Assembly: GCA_965242735.1 (NCBI GenBank)
Contig: OZ251497.1
Location: 2,790,001-2,854,000, forward strand
Direction of reading: 5' to 3'
Source: G958295645 sp965242735
GTDB taxonomy: Bacteria > Gemmatimonadota > Gemmatimonadetes > Longimicrobiales > Gaopeijiaceae
DNA length: 64,000 nucleotides
Shown here: positions 33,997 through 42,811 of the stretch, one piece after another
How positions within the stretch are numbered: position 1 is the stretch's first letter
Layout: each line of letters begins with the position of its first letter
Made by a program: the position numbers and the translations under genes
Notes under the pieces: model-generated
Told to the model about the DNA's origin: nothing
Database searches by the model: none
Seen by the model: only the letters and a program-made list of their open reading frames with translations

Positions 33997-35120
33997 GAGG
34001 GCGGCCGAGACGGGGCCGCGTCTGGCGGCGGCGGGGCCGGGTTCGTCGCGGGCGGGCCGACGGAAGAGCGTCGCGTCGTGCGCACCAGCACCGCCGTGCG
34101 GTCGTCGGCCAGCAGGGACCGGGCCGGGCCGCGCAACGCGAAGAGCCGGTCGAGGACGGCGGCGGGGGGATCGCTTCGGCGGCGGGCCACGGTCGACACC
34201 ACGCGCGTCTCGCCGTTCGAGCGGTGGCGGGAGGCGAGCGTGTCGGAGAGGCCGTCGGTGAAGAGAAGCAGCAGGTCCTCGCCGGAGCGCCAAGGGACGG
34301 CGGCCTCGGCGAAGGGAGGCGGCGCGATGCCCATCGGAGGCTCCGTGGCCGGCAGCCTGTGCGGGTCTCCGCTCGCGGGAACCAGGAAGGCGTGGGCGTG
34401 GCCGGCGTTGGAATAGACGAGCTTGGGTTCGTCGAGCGACAGCACTCCGTAGAAGAGCGTGACGAACATCTCCGTGGACTCGAGCTCGTCGCCGATGGCG
34501 TGGTGGATGCGCTCCAGCACGGCGGCGGGGCTGGAGCCGCCCTCGGCGGAGATGACCGCCGCGCTGATGGCGTGGGCCATGATCAGAGCGGCCGGCAGTC
34601 CGTGCCCGGACACGTCGCCGATCATGACGCCGACTCGTTCCCGAGACACCGCCACCACTTGATAGAAGTCGCCGCCCACCGAGGCCGCCGGAACCACGCG
34701 GGCACAGGCTTCCACGCCGTCGATGCGCGGAATGGGCGGAATGAGCTTCTGTTGCAGTTCGTGGGCCAGCTCCATTTCGCGCGACACGTGCTCGCCCGCC
34801 ACGCGGGCCAGCCGGCAAGTGCGGCGCAGCGTGGCCTCCAGCGCCCCCGCCGTCGCGCCTCGCCCGTCCGGGCAGGCCACTTCGACTTCCAGAAGGGACC
34901 GCGCTCCCAGTCCAACCCGAAACGACCGAACGGGCTCGGCTTGCGGCTGCGGCCCGCCGACCTGAAGGGGACGGCCGCCGTCCGCAGTGACCGCCACGGG
35001 CTCGCGGCCGGATTCCGACACGTGCCAAGCGCGAACGTCCAGCCCGAGCCGCGCACGAAAGTCCTCGATGGCCCCCGCCGCTTCCTCCAGCGCGCTGGGC
35101 AACGCCGCCCGCTCCGTCAC
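33993..35120 (-). CDS. PP2C-type SpoIIE/RsbU-like serine phosphatase
   Basis: A protein of 375 residues. The N-terminal 130 residues are a variable sensor-like region. A linker helix (SREMELAHELQQKLIPP) precedes a PP2C-SpoIIE domain with VGGDFYQVV, GDVSGHGLPAALIMA, and FTDGLSD for metal binding. It should dephosphorylate a STAS antagonist protein, as in sigma-factor partner switching. GTG at 35120 overlaps the stop of the kinase gene (GTGA). The other members of the switch are the next two genes. The C-terminal Pro-rich tail is variable. Confidence 0.87.
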   Translation of the reverse strand: MTERAALPSALEEAAGAIEDFRARLGLDVRAWHVSESGREPVAVTADGGRPLQVGGPQPQAEPVRSFRVGLGARSLLEVEVACPDGRGATAGALEATLRRTCRLARVAGEHVSREMELAHELQQKLIPPIPRIDGVEACARVVPAASVGGDFYQVVAVSRERVGVMIGDVSGHGLPAALIMAHAISAAVISAEGGSSPAAVLERIHHAIGDELESTEMFVTLFYGVLSLDEPKLVYSNAGHAHAFLVPASGDPHRLPATEPPMGIAPPPFAEAAVPWRSGEDLLLLFTDGLSDTLASRHRSNGETRVVSTVARRRSDPPAAVLDRLFALRGPARSLLADDRTAVLVRTTRRSSVGPPATNPAPPPPDAAPSRPPS

Positions 35121-35569
35121 GGCGTCGACGGGTCGCGCAGCACGAGCGTCACCGAGCTGCCGTCGGGGCCGTAGGAGACTTCGTCCATCAGCGCGCGCAT
35201 GATGAAGATGCCGCGCCCGGTGGATTTGGAGATGTTGGCCGGCAGGCGGGGGTCGGGCACGGCGGCCGGGTCGAATCCCGCTCCGGCGTCGCTGACCCGC
35301 ACCCGAATCTCGCCGGGCTGGGCCCGGAGTTCGACGCGAACGCGCCTGTTGCCGTCCTCGCCGCCGTAGAGCACGGCGTTGGCGATGGCCTCGGTCACGC
35401 CGATGCGCAAGTTGAAGCGCAGTCGCTTGGGATCGGCGCACATGCCGGCGCAACAGTTCACCAATCGGTCCACCGCGGGCTCGATGCCGTCGACGCCGTC
35501 GATGCCGTCCAGGCGCTCGACCACGGGCGCCGGAAGCGGCTCCGCCGTGGCGTCGTCGTCGCAGGTCAT
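35117..35569 (-). CDS. RsbW/SpoIIAB-like anti-sigma kinase
   Basis: A GHKL ATPase of 150 residues that would phosphorylate the STAS protein and hold a sigma factor. The N-box has Glu60 and Asn64 in GVTEAIANAVLYGG. DAGAGFDP and the G-box STGRGIFIM follow. Before the domain, a short acidic repeat LDGIDGVDGIEP is unusual. It is coupled to the phosphatase by a GTGA overlap, and its start at 35569 is 37 bases past the STAS gene. No sigma factor gene is adjacent. Confidence 0.85.
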   Translation of the reverse strand: MTCDDDATAEPLPAPVVERLDGIDGVDGIEPAVDRLVNCCAGMCADPKRLRFNLRIGVTEAIANAVLYGGEDGNRRVRVELRAQPGEIRVRVSDAGAGFDPAAVPDPRLPANISKSTGRGIFIMRALMDEVSYGPDGSSVTLVLRDPSTP

Positions 35570-35606
35570 GCTTGCGCTCCGCGGGGTCGCCGTGCGCGCC
35601 GGTCGG

Positions 35607-35939
35607 TCAGAACGCCGCCAGCGAGTCCTCCAGCGTGGCGTCGATGCGAAAGAGCGTGTCCAGCTTCGTCAGCTCGAACAGGGAGCGAAGATCGGCGTCG
35701 AGCCCGCACAGGCGGAGTTCTCCGCCTTCGAAGCGAATCTTCTTCGACAGGCTGACAAGCACGCCCAAGCCGGAAGAATCGACGTAGGTCGCGCCGGCGA
35801 AGTCCAGGGCGAACTGGCGCGCGCCGCCTTCGAGCTCGGCCAGGACCATGTCCTTGAGCTGCTGCCGGTTGGCGACGATGAGCTTGTCTTCGATCTGCAC
35901 GACCGCGACGCGGCCGCGCCTTTGCACGCTGAACGTCAT
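35607..35939 (-). CDS. STAS-domain anti-sigma factor antagonist
   Basis: A single STAS domain of 110 residues, like RsbV/SpoIIAA. It shows VAVVQIEDKLIVANRQQLKD and the regulatory Ser in YVDSSGLGVLVSLSKK (55-56), the phosphorylation site of the family. When unphosphorylated it would bind the kinase and release the sigma factor. The start at 35939 (MTFSVQRRG) fits the family. It opens the three-gene partner-switching set and is separated from pta by a duplicated region. Confidence 0.9.
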   Translation of the reverse strand: MTFSVQRRGRVAVVQIEDKLIVANRQQLKDMVLAELEGGARQFALDFAGATYVDSSGLGVLVSLSKKIRFEGGELRLCGLDADLRSLFELTKLDTLFRIDATLEDSLAAF

Positions 35940-36067
35940 GATCCTGCCGCCCCCTTGGCCCGAGAAGTCCCTGGTAACGAAAGGTCCGCCGAAACCGAAG
36001 ACCCGTCAAGCGGGAAGGCGGCCGGCGCGGCGGCCCTGGGCACCCACGCGCGCGGCGCGGGCATCGG

Positions 36068-36234
36068 TCGCTTCCCGTCAACGCCGTGATCGCCGCGGTC
36101 GACGCAGGTCTTCGGGCGTCCACGCTCGGGGGTGGGCGTCACGTCGTCGAGCGCGCGGCTGCCGGTCATCGGATCCGGGCGTCCACGCTCGGGGGCGGGC
36201 GTCAGTCGCCTCCCGTCAACGCCGTGATTGCCGC
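36068..36234. repeat. Duplicated 3' end of pta
   Basis: Positions 36206-36234 at the end of pta recur at 36068-36096 (period 138) with two changes. A second pair, each containing CCACGCTCGGGGG, lies at 36114-36141 and 36177-36204 (period 63). The 262 bases between the STAS gene and pta therefore mostly consist of repeated pta-derived sequence. No other feature is seen there. Confidence 0.75.
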
Positions 36235-37083
36235 CACGGTGACGATCTCGGCCGCGGACGCGCCCCGCGACAGATCGGCGGCCGGCGCCGCCAAGCCCTG
36301 CAGGATCGGTCCCCACGCCGGCGCGCCGGCCAAGCGCTGGGTCAGCTTGTAGCCAATGTTGGCGGCGTCTAGGCTGGGAAAGACGAGCACGTTCGCGCGG
36401 CCCTGCACCGCCGAGCCGGGCCACTTCGCGCGAGCCACGGCCGGGACCAACGCCACGTCGGCCTGCATCTCGCCCTCGCACGGCGTGTCCGGGCGCGACT
36501 TGCGGAAACGGCGGGCGGCCTCGCGCATCTTCTCCGCGGAAGGCCCGGCCGCGCTCCCGGCGGTCGAGTACGACAGGAAGGCCACGCGGGGCTCGTCTCC
36601 GACCACGCGCCTTCGAAGGTCCACGGCCTCGGCCGCGATCTCGGACACCTGCTCCGCGCTCGGATCCAGCACGACACCCGGATCGGCAAACGACAGCACT
36701 TCGTCTCCCGCTCCCCGGAACTCGCGCACCTCGAGGAAGAACGAGGACGACAACGTCCGCACGCCGTCTCGGAGCCCGACGTGCCGCAACGCGGCCCGCA
36801 CCACGTCGGCCGTCGGGCACGCCGCCCCGGCCACGACGCCGTCCACGGAACCGGCGGCCAGCATTCGCATCGCCGCCGCGAGCCTGCCGTCGCCGCCCTC
36901 CTTGCAGTTCTCGTCGCGCGCGACGCCGTCGGGCCCCGAGGCGAAGTCGAGCACCGGTTCGGCGATGCCGCGCCGCTCGAGAACGCCGGCCGCTTCCCGA
37001 ACTCGCGGGTCGCTTGCTTCGGGCAGCGCGATCCGGCGCCGCAAAGGGGTCGCGCGCCGGGCCAGCAAGTCGGCGAAAGTCAC
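36202..37083 (-). CDS. pta: Phosphate acetyltransferase
   Basis: Interconverts acetyl-CoA and acetyl phosphate. The 293-residue protein shows RRIALPEASDPRVREAA, VDGVVAGAACPTADVVRAAL, VAFLSYSTAGSAAGPSAEKMREA, LVFPSLDAANIGYKLTQRLAGA and GPILQGLAAPAADLSRGAS, all characteristic of the PTA domain. The start is GTG at 37083. It is the short, single-domain form. The last residues (AITALTGG) are duplicated downstream. No ackA is in the window. Confidence 0.92.
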   Translation of the reverse strand: MTFADLLARRATPLRRRIALPEASDPRVREAAGVLERRGIAEPVLDFASGPDGVARDENCKEGGDGRLAAAMRMLAAGSVDGVVAGAACPTADVVRAALRHVGLRDGVRTLSSSFFLEVREFRGAGDEVLSFADPGVVLDPSAEQVSEIAAEAVDLRRRVVGDEPRVAFLSYSTAGSAAGPSAEKMREAARRFRKSRPDTPCEGEMQADVALVPAVARAKWPGSAVQGRANVLVFPSLDAANIGYKLTQRLAGAPAWGPILQGLAAPAADLSRGASAAEIVTVAAITALTGGD

Positions 37084-37113
37084 CGGTCGAGGGGAGACGG
37101 CGCCGTCCGTCCG

Positions 37114-37662
37114 CTAGGAAGGCCGGCCACCCGTGCCAGTCGGCGCGTCCGGGCTCCGTCCGTCCCGGCGCTCCGACGCCCGTTGCAGCCGCTCGAGCAC
37201 CGGCGGGGAGACGAAGCGGCCGACGTCGCCCCCGAGCGACGCCACCTCGCGAACCAGCGACGCCGAGAGGAACGAGTGCTCCACCTCGGGGGCCAGGAAC
37301 AGCGTCTCCATGTCGCCGCGCAGCTCGCGGTTCATCTGGGCCATCTGGAATTCGTACTCGAAGTCGGAGACGGCCCGGAGTCCCCGGATGATGAAGCGAG
37401 CTCCGGCCTGCTGGGCGAAGTCGACGAGGAGGCCGGAGAACGAGACGCACGTGATGCGCGGCTCCGCGCCGAAGACGGCGGCCATGAGCTCCAGCCGATC
37501 GGCCACGGAGAACAACGGCTGCTTGGCCTGCGAGGAGGACTCGGCCACCGCCACGATCAGGCGGTCGCAGAACCGCAGCGTGCGGCGGGCCACGTCCTCG
37601 TGTCCGAGCGTCACCGGATCGAAGGAACCGGGATAGACCGCCACGACCGGCCGGACGGTCAT
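37114..37662 (-). CDS. coaD: Phosphopantetheine adenylyltransferase
   Basis: Transfers AMP to phosphopantetheine in CoA synthesis. A 182-residue nucleotidyltransferase with AVYPGSFDPVTLGHEDV (the HxGH-type site), IRGLRAVSDFEYEFQMAQMNR, TLFLAPEVEHSFLSASLVREVA and GGDVGRFVSP. The C-terminal 20 residues (SERRDGRSPDAPTGTGG) are extra. The ATG at 37662 overlaps the rsmD stop by 4 bases; rsmD-coaD is a common order. Confidence 0.95.
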   Translation of the reverse strand: MTVRPVVAVYPGSFDPVTLGHEDVARRTLRFCDRLIVAVAESSSQAKQPLFSVADRLELMAAVFGAEPRITCVSFSGLLVDFAQQAGARFIIRGLRAVSDFEYEFQMAQMNRELRGDMETLFLAPEVEHSFLSASLVREVASLGGDVGRFVSPPVLERLQRASERRDGRSPDAPTGTGGRPS

Positions 37663-38321
37663 CGGACTCCGTCCGGGCACGGGACTCCGTCTGGGCCAGG
37701 GACTCCATCCGGGTCGGAGACTCCGTCCGGGCAGGCGACTCCCGCCGAGCGGGGGACTCCATCCGGGCGGGCGACTCCATCCGAGCCGGGGACTCCCGCC
37801 GGCCGGGCGCTCGCGCGCGTCAGCATCGTGCCGCCGTAGCGCCGCTGGTCGCACTTCAAGCCGCTCGGCATGGGCTCGTCGGCTCCGTGCTCCACCCAGA
37901 ACTCGGACCCGAACGGCGAACGACGGTAGAGCGCCAGCAGCCGCTCCGCGAAGCCGCGTCCGTAGGGCGGATCGGCGAGGACCAAGTCGTAGCGGGCCCC
38001 CGAGCCGCGCAGGTGGGCAAGAGCGTGGGCGCGGACCACGGCGCTGTCGCTGCCGGCCTTCAGGGTCTCGATGTTGCGCTCCAGCACGCCGACGGCAGGG
38101 CCGCTGCGCTCCACGAACGTCACGTGGGCGGCGCCCCGGCTCAGGGCCTCCAGCCCCAGCGCGCCCGATCCGGCGAACACGTCGGCCACGACCGCTCCCT
38201 CCAGGCGCGGCTCCAGGATGGACATCCAAGCCTCCCGCACGCGACTGCCGGTGGGACGCGTCCGCGCGCCCGGCACCGTCGAAATCCTCCGTCCCTTCCA
38301 TTTTCCGGCAATGATGCGCAC
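37659..38321 (-). CDS. rsmD: 16S rRNA (guanine966-N2)-methyltransferase with repeat-encoded tail
   Basis: Methylates G966 of 16S rRNA. The domain starts at the first residue: RIIAGKWKGRRISTVPG, then RPTGSRVREAWMSIL, the SAM motif VADVFAGSGALGLEAL and the catalytic LADPPYG. GTG at 38321 is the only start that fits. The core ends near residue 170. The remaining 50 residues are a Pro/Asp/Gly/Val tail, eight near-copies of a hexapeptide such as GPDGVP, encoded by an 18-base repeat. The tail shares its end with the coaD start. Confidence 0.92.
   Translation of the reverse strand: MRIIAGKWKGRRISTVPGARTRPTGSRVREAWMSILEPRLEGAVVADVFAGSGALGLEALSRGAAHVTFVERSGPAVGVLERNIETLKAGSDSAVVRAHALAHLRGSGARYDLVLADPPYGRGFAERLLALYRRSPFGSEFWVEHGADEPMPSGLKCDQRRYGGTMLTRASARPAGVPGSDGVARPDGVPRSAGVACPDGVSDPDGVPGPDGVPCPDGVR
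37665..37808. repeat. Eight-copy 18-base tandem repeat encoding the RsmD tail
   Basis: Eight exact-length units of 18 bases, plus-strand consensus GACTCCRTCCGGGCNGGG, begin at 37665, 37683, 37701, 37719, 37737, 37755, 37773 and 37791. Copies differ at about two to five positions. They form the 3' end of rsmD. Confidence 0.92.
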
Positions 38322-38334
38322 CAGCGTGCTCCTG

Positions 38335-40173
38335 TCAGGCGGCGGGGGCGGGCGCCGCGGCACGCGCGCGGACGTCGTCTCGCAGCGCGGCGGCCCGTCG
38401 CGTCGCCTCGAGGGGTTGGTCCGAGCGGCGGATGTCGAGCGCTCTCGCCTTGACCGTAGGGTACGGCCCAAGGCGATCCTCGGCCAATGCGAAGGCCACG
38501 TCCATCGGGCCGGAAGCGACGTCCTCGGGCGCGTGCCGTCGCCCCAGCCCGAAGCCGACCGCGGGCAGTCCGGCCCGGCCGGCGCTCATGCGAAACCCAA
38601 GGTGCGATCCGTCGCCGATGCGGCGCGGCCTCTCGGCGCGCACTCCTCTGACCAGGAAGACGGGCTCCCGGTTGCGCGGACCGAACGGAGCCAAGTACCG
38701 GCACCAGCGCGGAAGCTGTCCCCGCAGGTCCTCGATGCCGACTTCCAGGTCCACGTCGATGGACGGACGCAGGTCGGAATCGGCCAGCCGGCGCCGCGCC
38801 ACGTTCCGAAACGCCTCTCGGAACGCCGGGAGGCGATCGGCCCGAACGTCCATGCCCGCCGCCATCGGATGTCCGCCCCAGCGGCCCAGGTGCTCGGCGC
38901 AGTCCGCCAGCGCCGCGTGCACGTCGAAGCCCGCCACGGACCGTGCGCTTCCCCGCCCGGCCTCGCCGTCCAAGGCGAACAGCACGACGGGCCGGCCCAG
39001 TCGCTCGACCAGCTGCGACGCCACGATGCCGACGACGCCCGCGGACCATCCTTCCCGAGCCAGCACGACGGCGCGGTCACGCTCCGGATCATAGGCGCCC
39101 GCCAGCGCCTCCAACGCTTCGTCCAAGGTCCGGCGCTGCAACGCCTTTCGCGTCGCGTTGTCGCGCTCCAGCGTCTCCGCCAAGCCGCGCGCTTCCTCGG
39201 CGTCCTCGGCGAGCAAGAGGCCGAGCGCCGTTGCCGGATCGCCCACTCGGCCCGCCGCGTTGATGCGCGGGGCAAGCCGAAACACGGCGTCTTCCCAATC
39301 CGGTCTTCCTTCGCCCACGGCGCCGCACGCCTTGAGCGCCAGACGGCGCAGGCCGGGGCGCGCGGTCTGGCCGACGGCGTGGAGGCCCAGCCTGGCCAAG
39401 GCGCGGTTCTCGCCCACGAGCGGCACTTGGTCGGCCAACGTGGCGAGTCCCACCAAGTCCAGGTGCCGCCACGCCTCGGCGGCGGGCCGGCCGAGCATTC
39501 GGGCGGCGAGCTGAAGCACCTTGAAGGCCACCGCCGCGCCGCAGAGGCCCTTGTTCGCATAGGTGCAGCCGCGCTGGTTGGGATTGACGACGGCGTGCGC
39601 GGGCGGCAGAGAGGCGCCGGGCACGTGATGGTCGGTCACGATCACGTCCATCCCCCGCTCCGTCGCGCGCTGGACCCAGGCGTGAGCGCGCATTCCGCAA
39701 TCGACCGTCATCAGCACGCGCGCTCCGGCGGCCGCGGCCTGCTCCACGCCGGGCGCCGAAAGGTCGTAGCCGTCGCTTCGGGCGGGCACGAAGCCTTGCG
39801 CAGGGCACCCCAGGCCGCGAAGCCAGCCCACGGCCAGCGCCGTCCCCGCAATGCCGTCCACGTCGTAGTCGCCATGGACGAAGACGCACTGGCCGCGCTC
39901 GACCGCGCGCGCCAGCCTGCCCGCGGCCTCGGACGCGCCGAGCAGACCTGCCGGATCGAGCAGGTGGGACAGCCTCGGGCGAAGAAAGCGCTTGGCCTCG
40001 CCGGGCGAAGTCAGTCCGCGGGCCGCCAGCAGACGGCAGAAGACCTTCGGCAGGCGCAGGCCGGCTTCCAGCCGCTGAACATCGGCGGGCTCGGGCGCGC
40101 GAACCAAGTTCCAGCGAGGGACCGGGACAGGAAGGCCGGCGGGCTCAGGCGCGGGCCGGTCCGTCTGCGTCAC
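38335..40173 (-). CDS. recJ: Single-stranded-DNA-specific exonuclease RecJ
   Basis: A 5'-3' ssDNA exonuclease of 612 residues used in RecF repair and mismatch repair. The DHH domain shows VFVHGDYDVDGIAGTA and VIVTDHHVPG (the DHH site), LCGAAVAFKV and LVGLATLADQVPL. The DHHA1 domain has INAAGRVGDP and GWSAGVVGIVASQLVERLGRPVV, with GGHPMAAGM later. A C-terminal OB-fold region follows. All metal-binding motifs are present. The ATG at 40173 begins 37 bases after the zinc-ribbon gene. The Ala/Arg tail is variable. Confidence 0.94.
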   Translation of the reverse strand: MTQTDRPAPEPAGLPVPVPRWNLVRAPEPADVQRLEAGLRLPKVFCRLLAARGLTSPGEAKRFLRPRLSHLLDPAGLLGASEAAGRLARAVERGQCVFVHGDYDVDGIAGTALAVGWLRGLGCPAQGFVPARSDGYDLSAPGVEQAAAAGARVLMTVDCGMRAHAWVQRATERGMDVIVTDHHVPGASLPPAHAVVNPNQRGCTYANKGLCGAAVAFKVLQLAARMLGRPAAEAWRHLDLVGLATLADQVPLVGENRALARLGLHAVGQTARPGLRRLALKACGAVGEGRPDWEDAVFRLAPRINAAGRVGDPATALGLLLAEDAEEARGLAETLERDNATRKALQRRTLDEALEALAGAYDPERDRAVVLAREGWSAGVVGIVASQLVERLGRPVVLFALDGEAGRGSARSVAGFDVHAALADCAEHLGRWGGHPMAAGMDVRADRLPAFREAFRNVARRRLADSDLRPSIDVDLEVGIEDLRGQLPRWCRYLAPFGPRNREPVFLVRGVRAERPRRIGDGSHLGFRMSAGRAGLPAVGFGLGRRHAPEDVASGPMDVAFALAEDRLGPYPTVKARALDIRRSDQPLEATRRAAALRDDVRARAAAPAPAA

Positions 40174-40210
40174 GGCGGCAAGGACGAGACGGCCTGCGGA
40201 TCGTGCGGCT

Positions 40211-41014
40211 TCAACTCGTGTTGCGGGTGAGGCTCGCCCCTCCGTCTTGGCCGGAGGCGTCGCTCTCCGGCGCCGTGACGATGACGCCGCACGCTTCGCA
40301 CGTCACGGGCCCGGCATCGTGACCGCCCGGGTCTTCGGCCATGTCGGCGGCCGCGCGGATCTCGTGCTGTCGCTGAAGCGGAATCACCGAGTAGCACGCG
40401 CCGCACGCGCCGTCGTCCAGCATGAGCGCCACGGCGGACTTGCGGCCGCTCTTGACGAGGCTGTCGTAGACCTTCAGCCAATCCGTGTCGACGGTCTCCG
40501 CGACGGTCCGCCGCTCTGCCTCCAGCGCCGCGAATTCGCGCTCCGCCGCTTCCTTGTCCGCGAGGATCTGCTGCCGGCGCGGCTCGGCGGCCTCTCGCGC
40601 CTCCGCCAGCTCGGCCTGCTGGTCGCTCAACCGAGCTTCGAGGCGCTCGATCTGGTCCAGCAGGTTCATCGCTTCCTGCTCCTCGGAGTCCACCAGGCGT
40701 CGCACGAGGCCGAGCTCGGCCTGCACGGCGGCCTCTTCGCGCGGGGTCCGGACGCCGCGCAGGCGATCCTCGAGCTTCGCGACCCGAAGGCGCTTGTCGT
40801 CCAAGGACCGTTGCAGACGGCGCTCCTCGGCTCGGAGGTCCCCGACGCGGCCGGACGTGGTCTCGGCCTGTTCCTCCAGCTGCTTGACGACCGCGCCGAC
40901 CTCCGAGAGCTGCGGACCGCAGGAATCGACGCGGCCTCGAACGTCGCGAATTTTCATGTCGACCCCGTGCAGCCGCCGCAGGACGGCCGACATGGCCACG
41001 GCCACGGCCGTCAC
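40211..41014 (-). CDS. Coiled-coil protein with C4 zinc ribbon
   Basis: A protein of 267 residues. A long coiled coil spans about 20-180 (for example DRLRGVRTPREEAAVQAEL and ERLEARLSDQQAELAEAREA). A C-terminal zinc ribbon has CGACYSVIP and CEACGVIV. This is the zf-RING_7 family (bacterial proteins often near dnaG or RNase H genes), whose function is not settled. GTG at 41014 overlaps the dnaG stop (GTGA). An ATG 21 bases later is the alternative. The acidic tail is variable. Confidence 0.8.
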   Translation of the reverse strand: MTAVAVAMSAVLRRLHGVDMKIRDVRGRVDSCGPQLSEVGAVVKQLEEQAETTSGRVGDLRAEERRLQRSLDDKRLRVAKLEDRLRGVRTPREEAAVQAELGLVRRLVDSEEQEAMNLLDQIERLEARLSDQQAELAEAREAAEPRRQQILADKEAAEREFAALEAERRTVAETVDTDWLKVYDSLVKSGRKSAVALMLDDGACGACYSVIPLQRQHEIRAAADMAEDPGGHDAGPVTCEACGVIVTAPESDASGQDGGASLTRNTS

Positions 41015-42810
41015 CTCGCGTCCGGCCTCTCCGGCCGCGCGCCCCCTGGCCAGCGGGCCGCCTTCTTCCAGTCGGGGCGATAGGCGTTCTTTTGCTTCAC
41101 CCGCTCCTCCTTTTCCTTGGCGAGCCTCGCCTTCTCGGCTTCGTCGGCGTCGCTCGGCACGTTGATGTTGTCCCGCTCGATTCCCCGCGAAAGAATCGCC
41201 CGGACCACGTCGTCGAAGACTTGGCTCGCGCGGGCGAGCTCCTCCGGGTCTCCCATCAGTTCCTCGAACCGCCGGGCCGCTTCCGGGTCGCCGTCCTCGG
41301 GCCACGTCTGGAGATCCGGTTCGTCGACCAGCTTCTCGAAAATCGCACGGCAAGCGCGATCTTCCAAGTCTCCGGGCGCGACCTGCTCGGCCGCCCTGTC
41401 GATCCACGCGCGGTCTCGCAGCAGCAGCAGGACGAGCAGGCGGTCGGGTCCGCGCTCCTCGAGCCGGCCGGGCGGGCGACGCGCGCGCCGAGTCTGCGCA
41501 CGAGCGGCGACGGGCGGGGCTTGGCGCGGGCGTCCGGCCTCCGCCTTCAGGGTGGCCAGGGCGACGCCGGTCAGTTCGGAGACCTTGGCCAAGTACATGT
41601 CGCGCAGCGCCGGGTCCTTCGCGGCGCGCACCGTCGGCAAGAGCCGGTCCAGCGCGCTGCGCTTCTTTTCAATCGACGAGAAGTAGTCGCGTTCCTGAAG
41701 GATGGCGGCCTTCCTGTCCAGCACGTCCACGGCTTGGCCCGCGAATTCCTTGATCGCGGCCGCGCCGCCGGACCGGGCCACCGAGTCGGGGTCCTCGCCG
41801 TCGGGCAGCGTCGCGACCGAGGCGTGGACGCCGTGGGCCAGAAGCACGTCGGCCGCTCTGAACGTGGCCCGAAGCCCCGCCGGGTCGCTGTCGAAGAGGA
41901 TGCGCGCTTCCTTCGTGTAGCGAGACAGCAGCGACGCGTGCGCTTCGGTCAGCGCCGTGCCCAGGGGCGCCACCGCATTTCGCACGCCCACCGCGCTCAA
42001 GGCGACGACGTCCATGAAGCCCTCGACGAGCAGGGCGCACCCTTCCAGGCGGACGTGGTTTCGGGCCAGGTCGAGTCCGTACAGGACCTCGCCCTTGTGG
42101 AAGACGGGACTCTCGGAGGAATTGAGGTACTTGGGCGCCCCCTTGCCTTCCTTTCCCAAGAGGCGGCCCCCGAAGCCGGCCACGCGGCCGCTCGCCGTCT
42201 TGATCGGGAAGACGACGCGGTCCCGAAACGCGTCGTAGGCCTCGTCGCGGGTCTCGCTCTTCTTGAGGAGGCCCAGCTCGAGCAGCAGGTCTTCGGCCAA
42301 GCCGTGCACGCCGGCCGACTCGCGGAACTGATGCCAGCCGTCGGGAGCGAATCCGATCTCGTGGCGCTCCGCGACGCCGGCGTCGATCCCGCGTCCTTCC
42401 AAGTAGTCCCGCGCCTTCTTGCCGCCGTCGGCGAGCAGCTGCTCCCGAAAGAAGTCGGCCGCGAAGGCCAGCGCCTCGAAGTACGGGCGCAAGACGTTCT
42501 CGGCGTCCGGCCTCCGCCGGCTCTCGACGACGTCCACGCCGCAGCGGGCGCCCACGTACTTGACGGCGTCCACGAACGACATGCCTTGGTGCTTCATCAG
42601 GAACTTGAAGACGTCGCCCGACTCGCCCGACGAGAAGTCGTGGAAGAACGCCTTGGCCGGAATCACGCAGAACGAAGGCGTGCGCTCCTGCTTGAACGGG
42701 CTGAGGCCCTTCCATTCGCTGCCCGCTCTCTTGAGCTCCACGAACTGCCCGATGACGTCCACGATGTCCGCGCGGGCGCGCACCTCCTCCACGATCCGGT
42801 CGGGGATCAC
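41011..42810 (-). CDS. dnaG: DNA primase lacking the usual zinc ligands
   Basis: Makes RNA primers at the replication fork, 599 residues. The N-terminal CHC2-like domain reads GLSPFKQERTPSF and HDFSSGESGD: the four zinc ligands are replaced (Ser37, Lys40, Asp58, Ser61). The same HDFSSG pattern is recalled from alphaproteobacterial primases. The catalytic Toprim domain with LLVEGFMDVVALSAVG and ARILFDSDPAGLRA is intact. The C-terminus binds helicase in relatives. The start is GTG at 42810. It lies in an operon with mutS2 and yqeY upstream. Confidence 0.95.
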   Translation of the reverse strand: MIPDRIVEEVRARADIVDVIGQFVELKRAGSEWKGLSPFKQERTPSFCVIPAKAFFHDFSSGESGDVFKFLMKHQGMSFVDAVKYVGARCGVDVVESRRRPDAENVLRPYFEALAFAADFFREQLLADGGKKARDYLEGRGIDAGVAERHEIGFAPDGWHQFRESAGVHGLAEDLLLELGLLKKSETRDEAYDAFRDRVVFPIKTASGRVAGFGGRLLGKEGKGAPKYLNSSESPVFHKGEVLYGLDLARNHVRLEGCALLVEGFMDVVALSAVGVRNAVAPLGTALTEAHASLLSRYTKEARILFDSDPAGLRATFRAADVLLAHGVHASVATLPDGEDPDSVARSGGAAAIKEFAGQAVDVLDRKAAILQERDYFSSIEKKRSALDRLLPTVRAAKDPALRDMYLAKVSELTGVALATLKAEAGRPRQAPPVAARAQTRRARRPPGRLEERGPDRLLVLLLLRDRAWIDRAAEQVAPGDLEDRACRAIFEKLVDEPDLQTWPEDGDPEAARRFEELMGDPEELARASQVFDDVVRAILSRGIERDNINVPSDADEAEKARLAKEKEERVKQKNAYRPDWKKAARWPGGARPERPDAR

Positions 42811-42811
42811 G

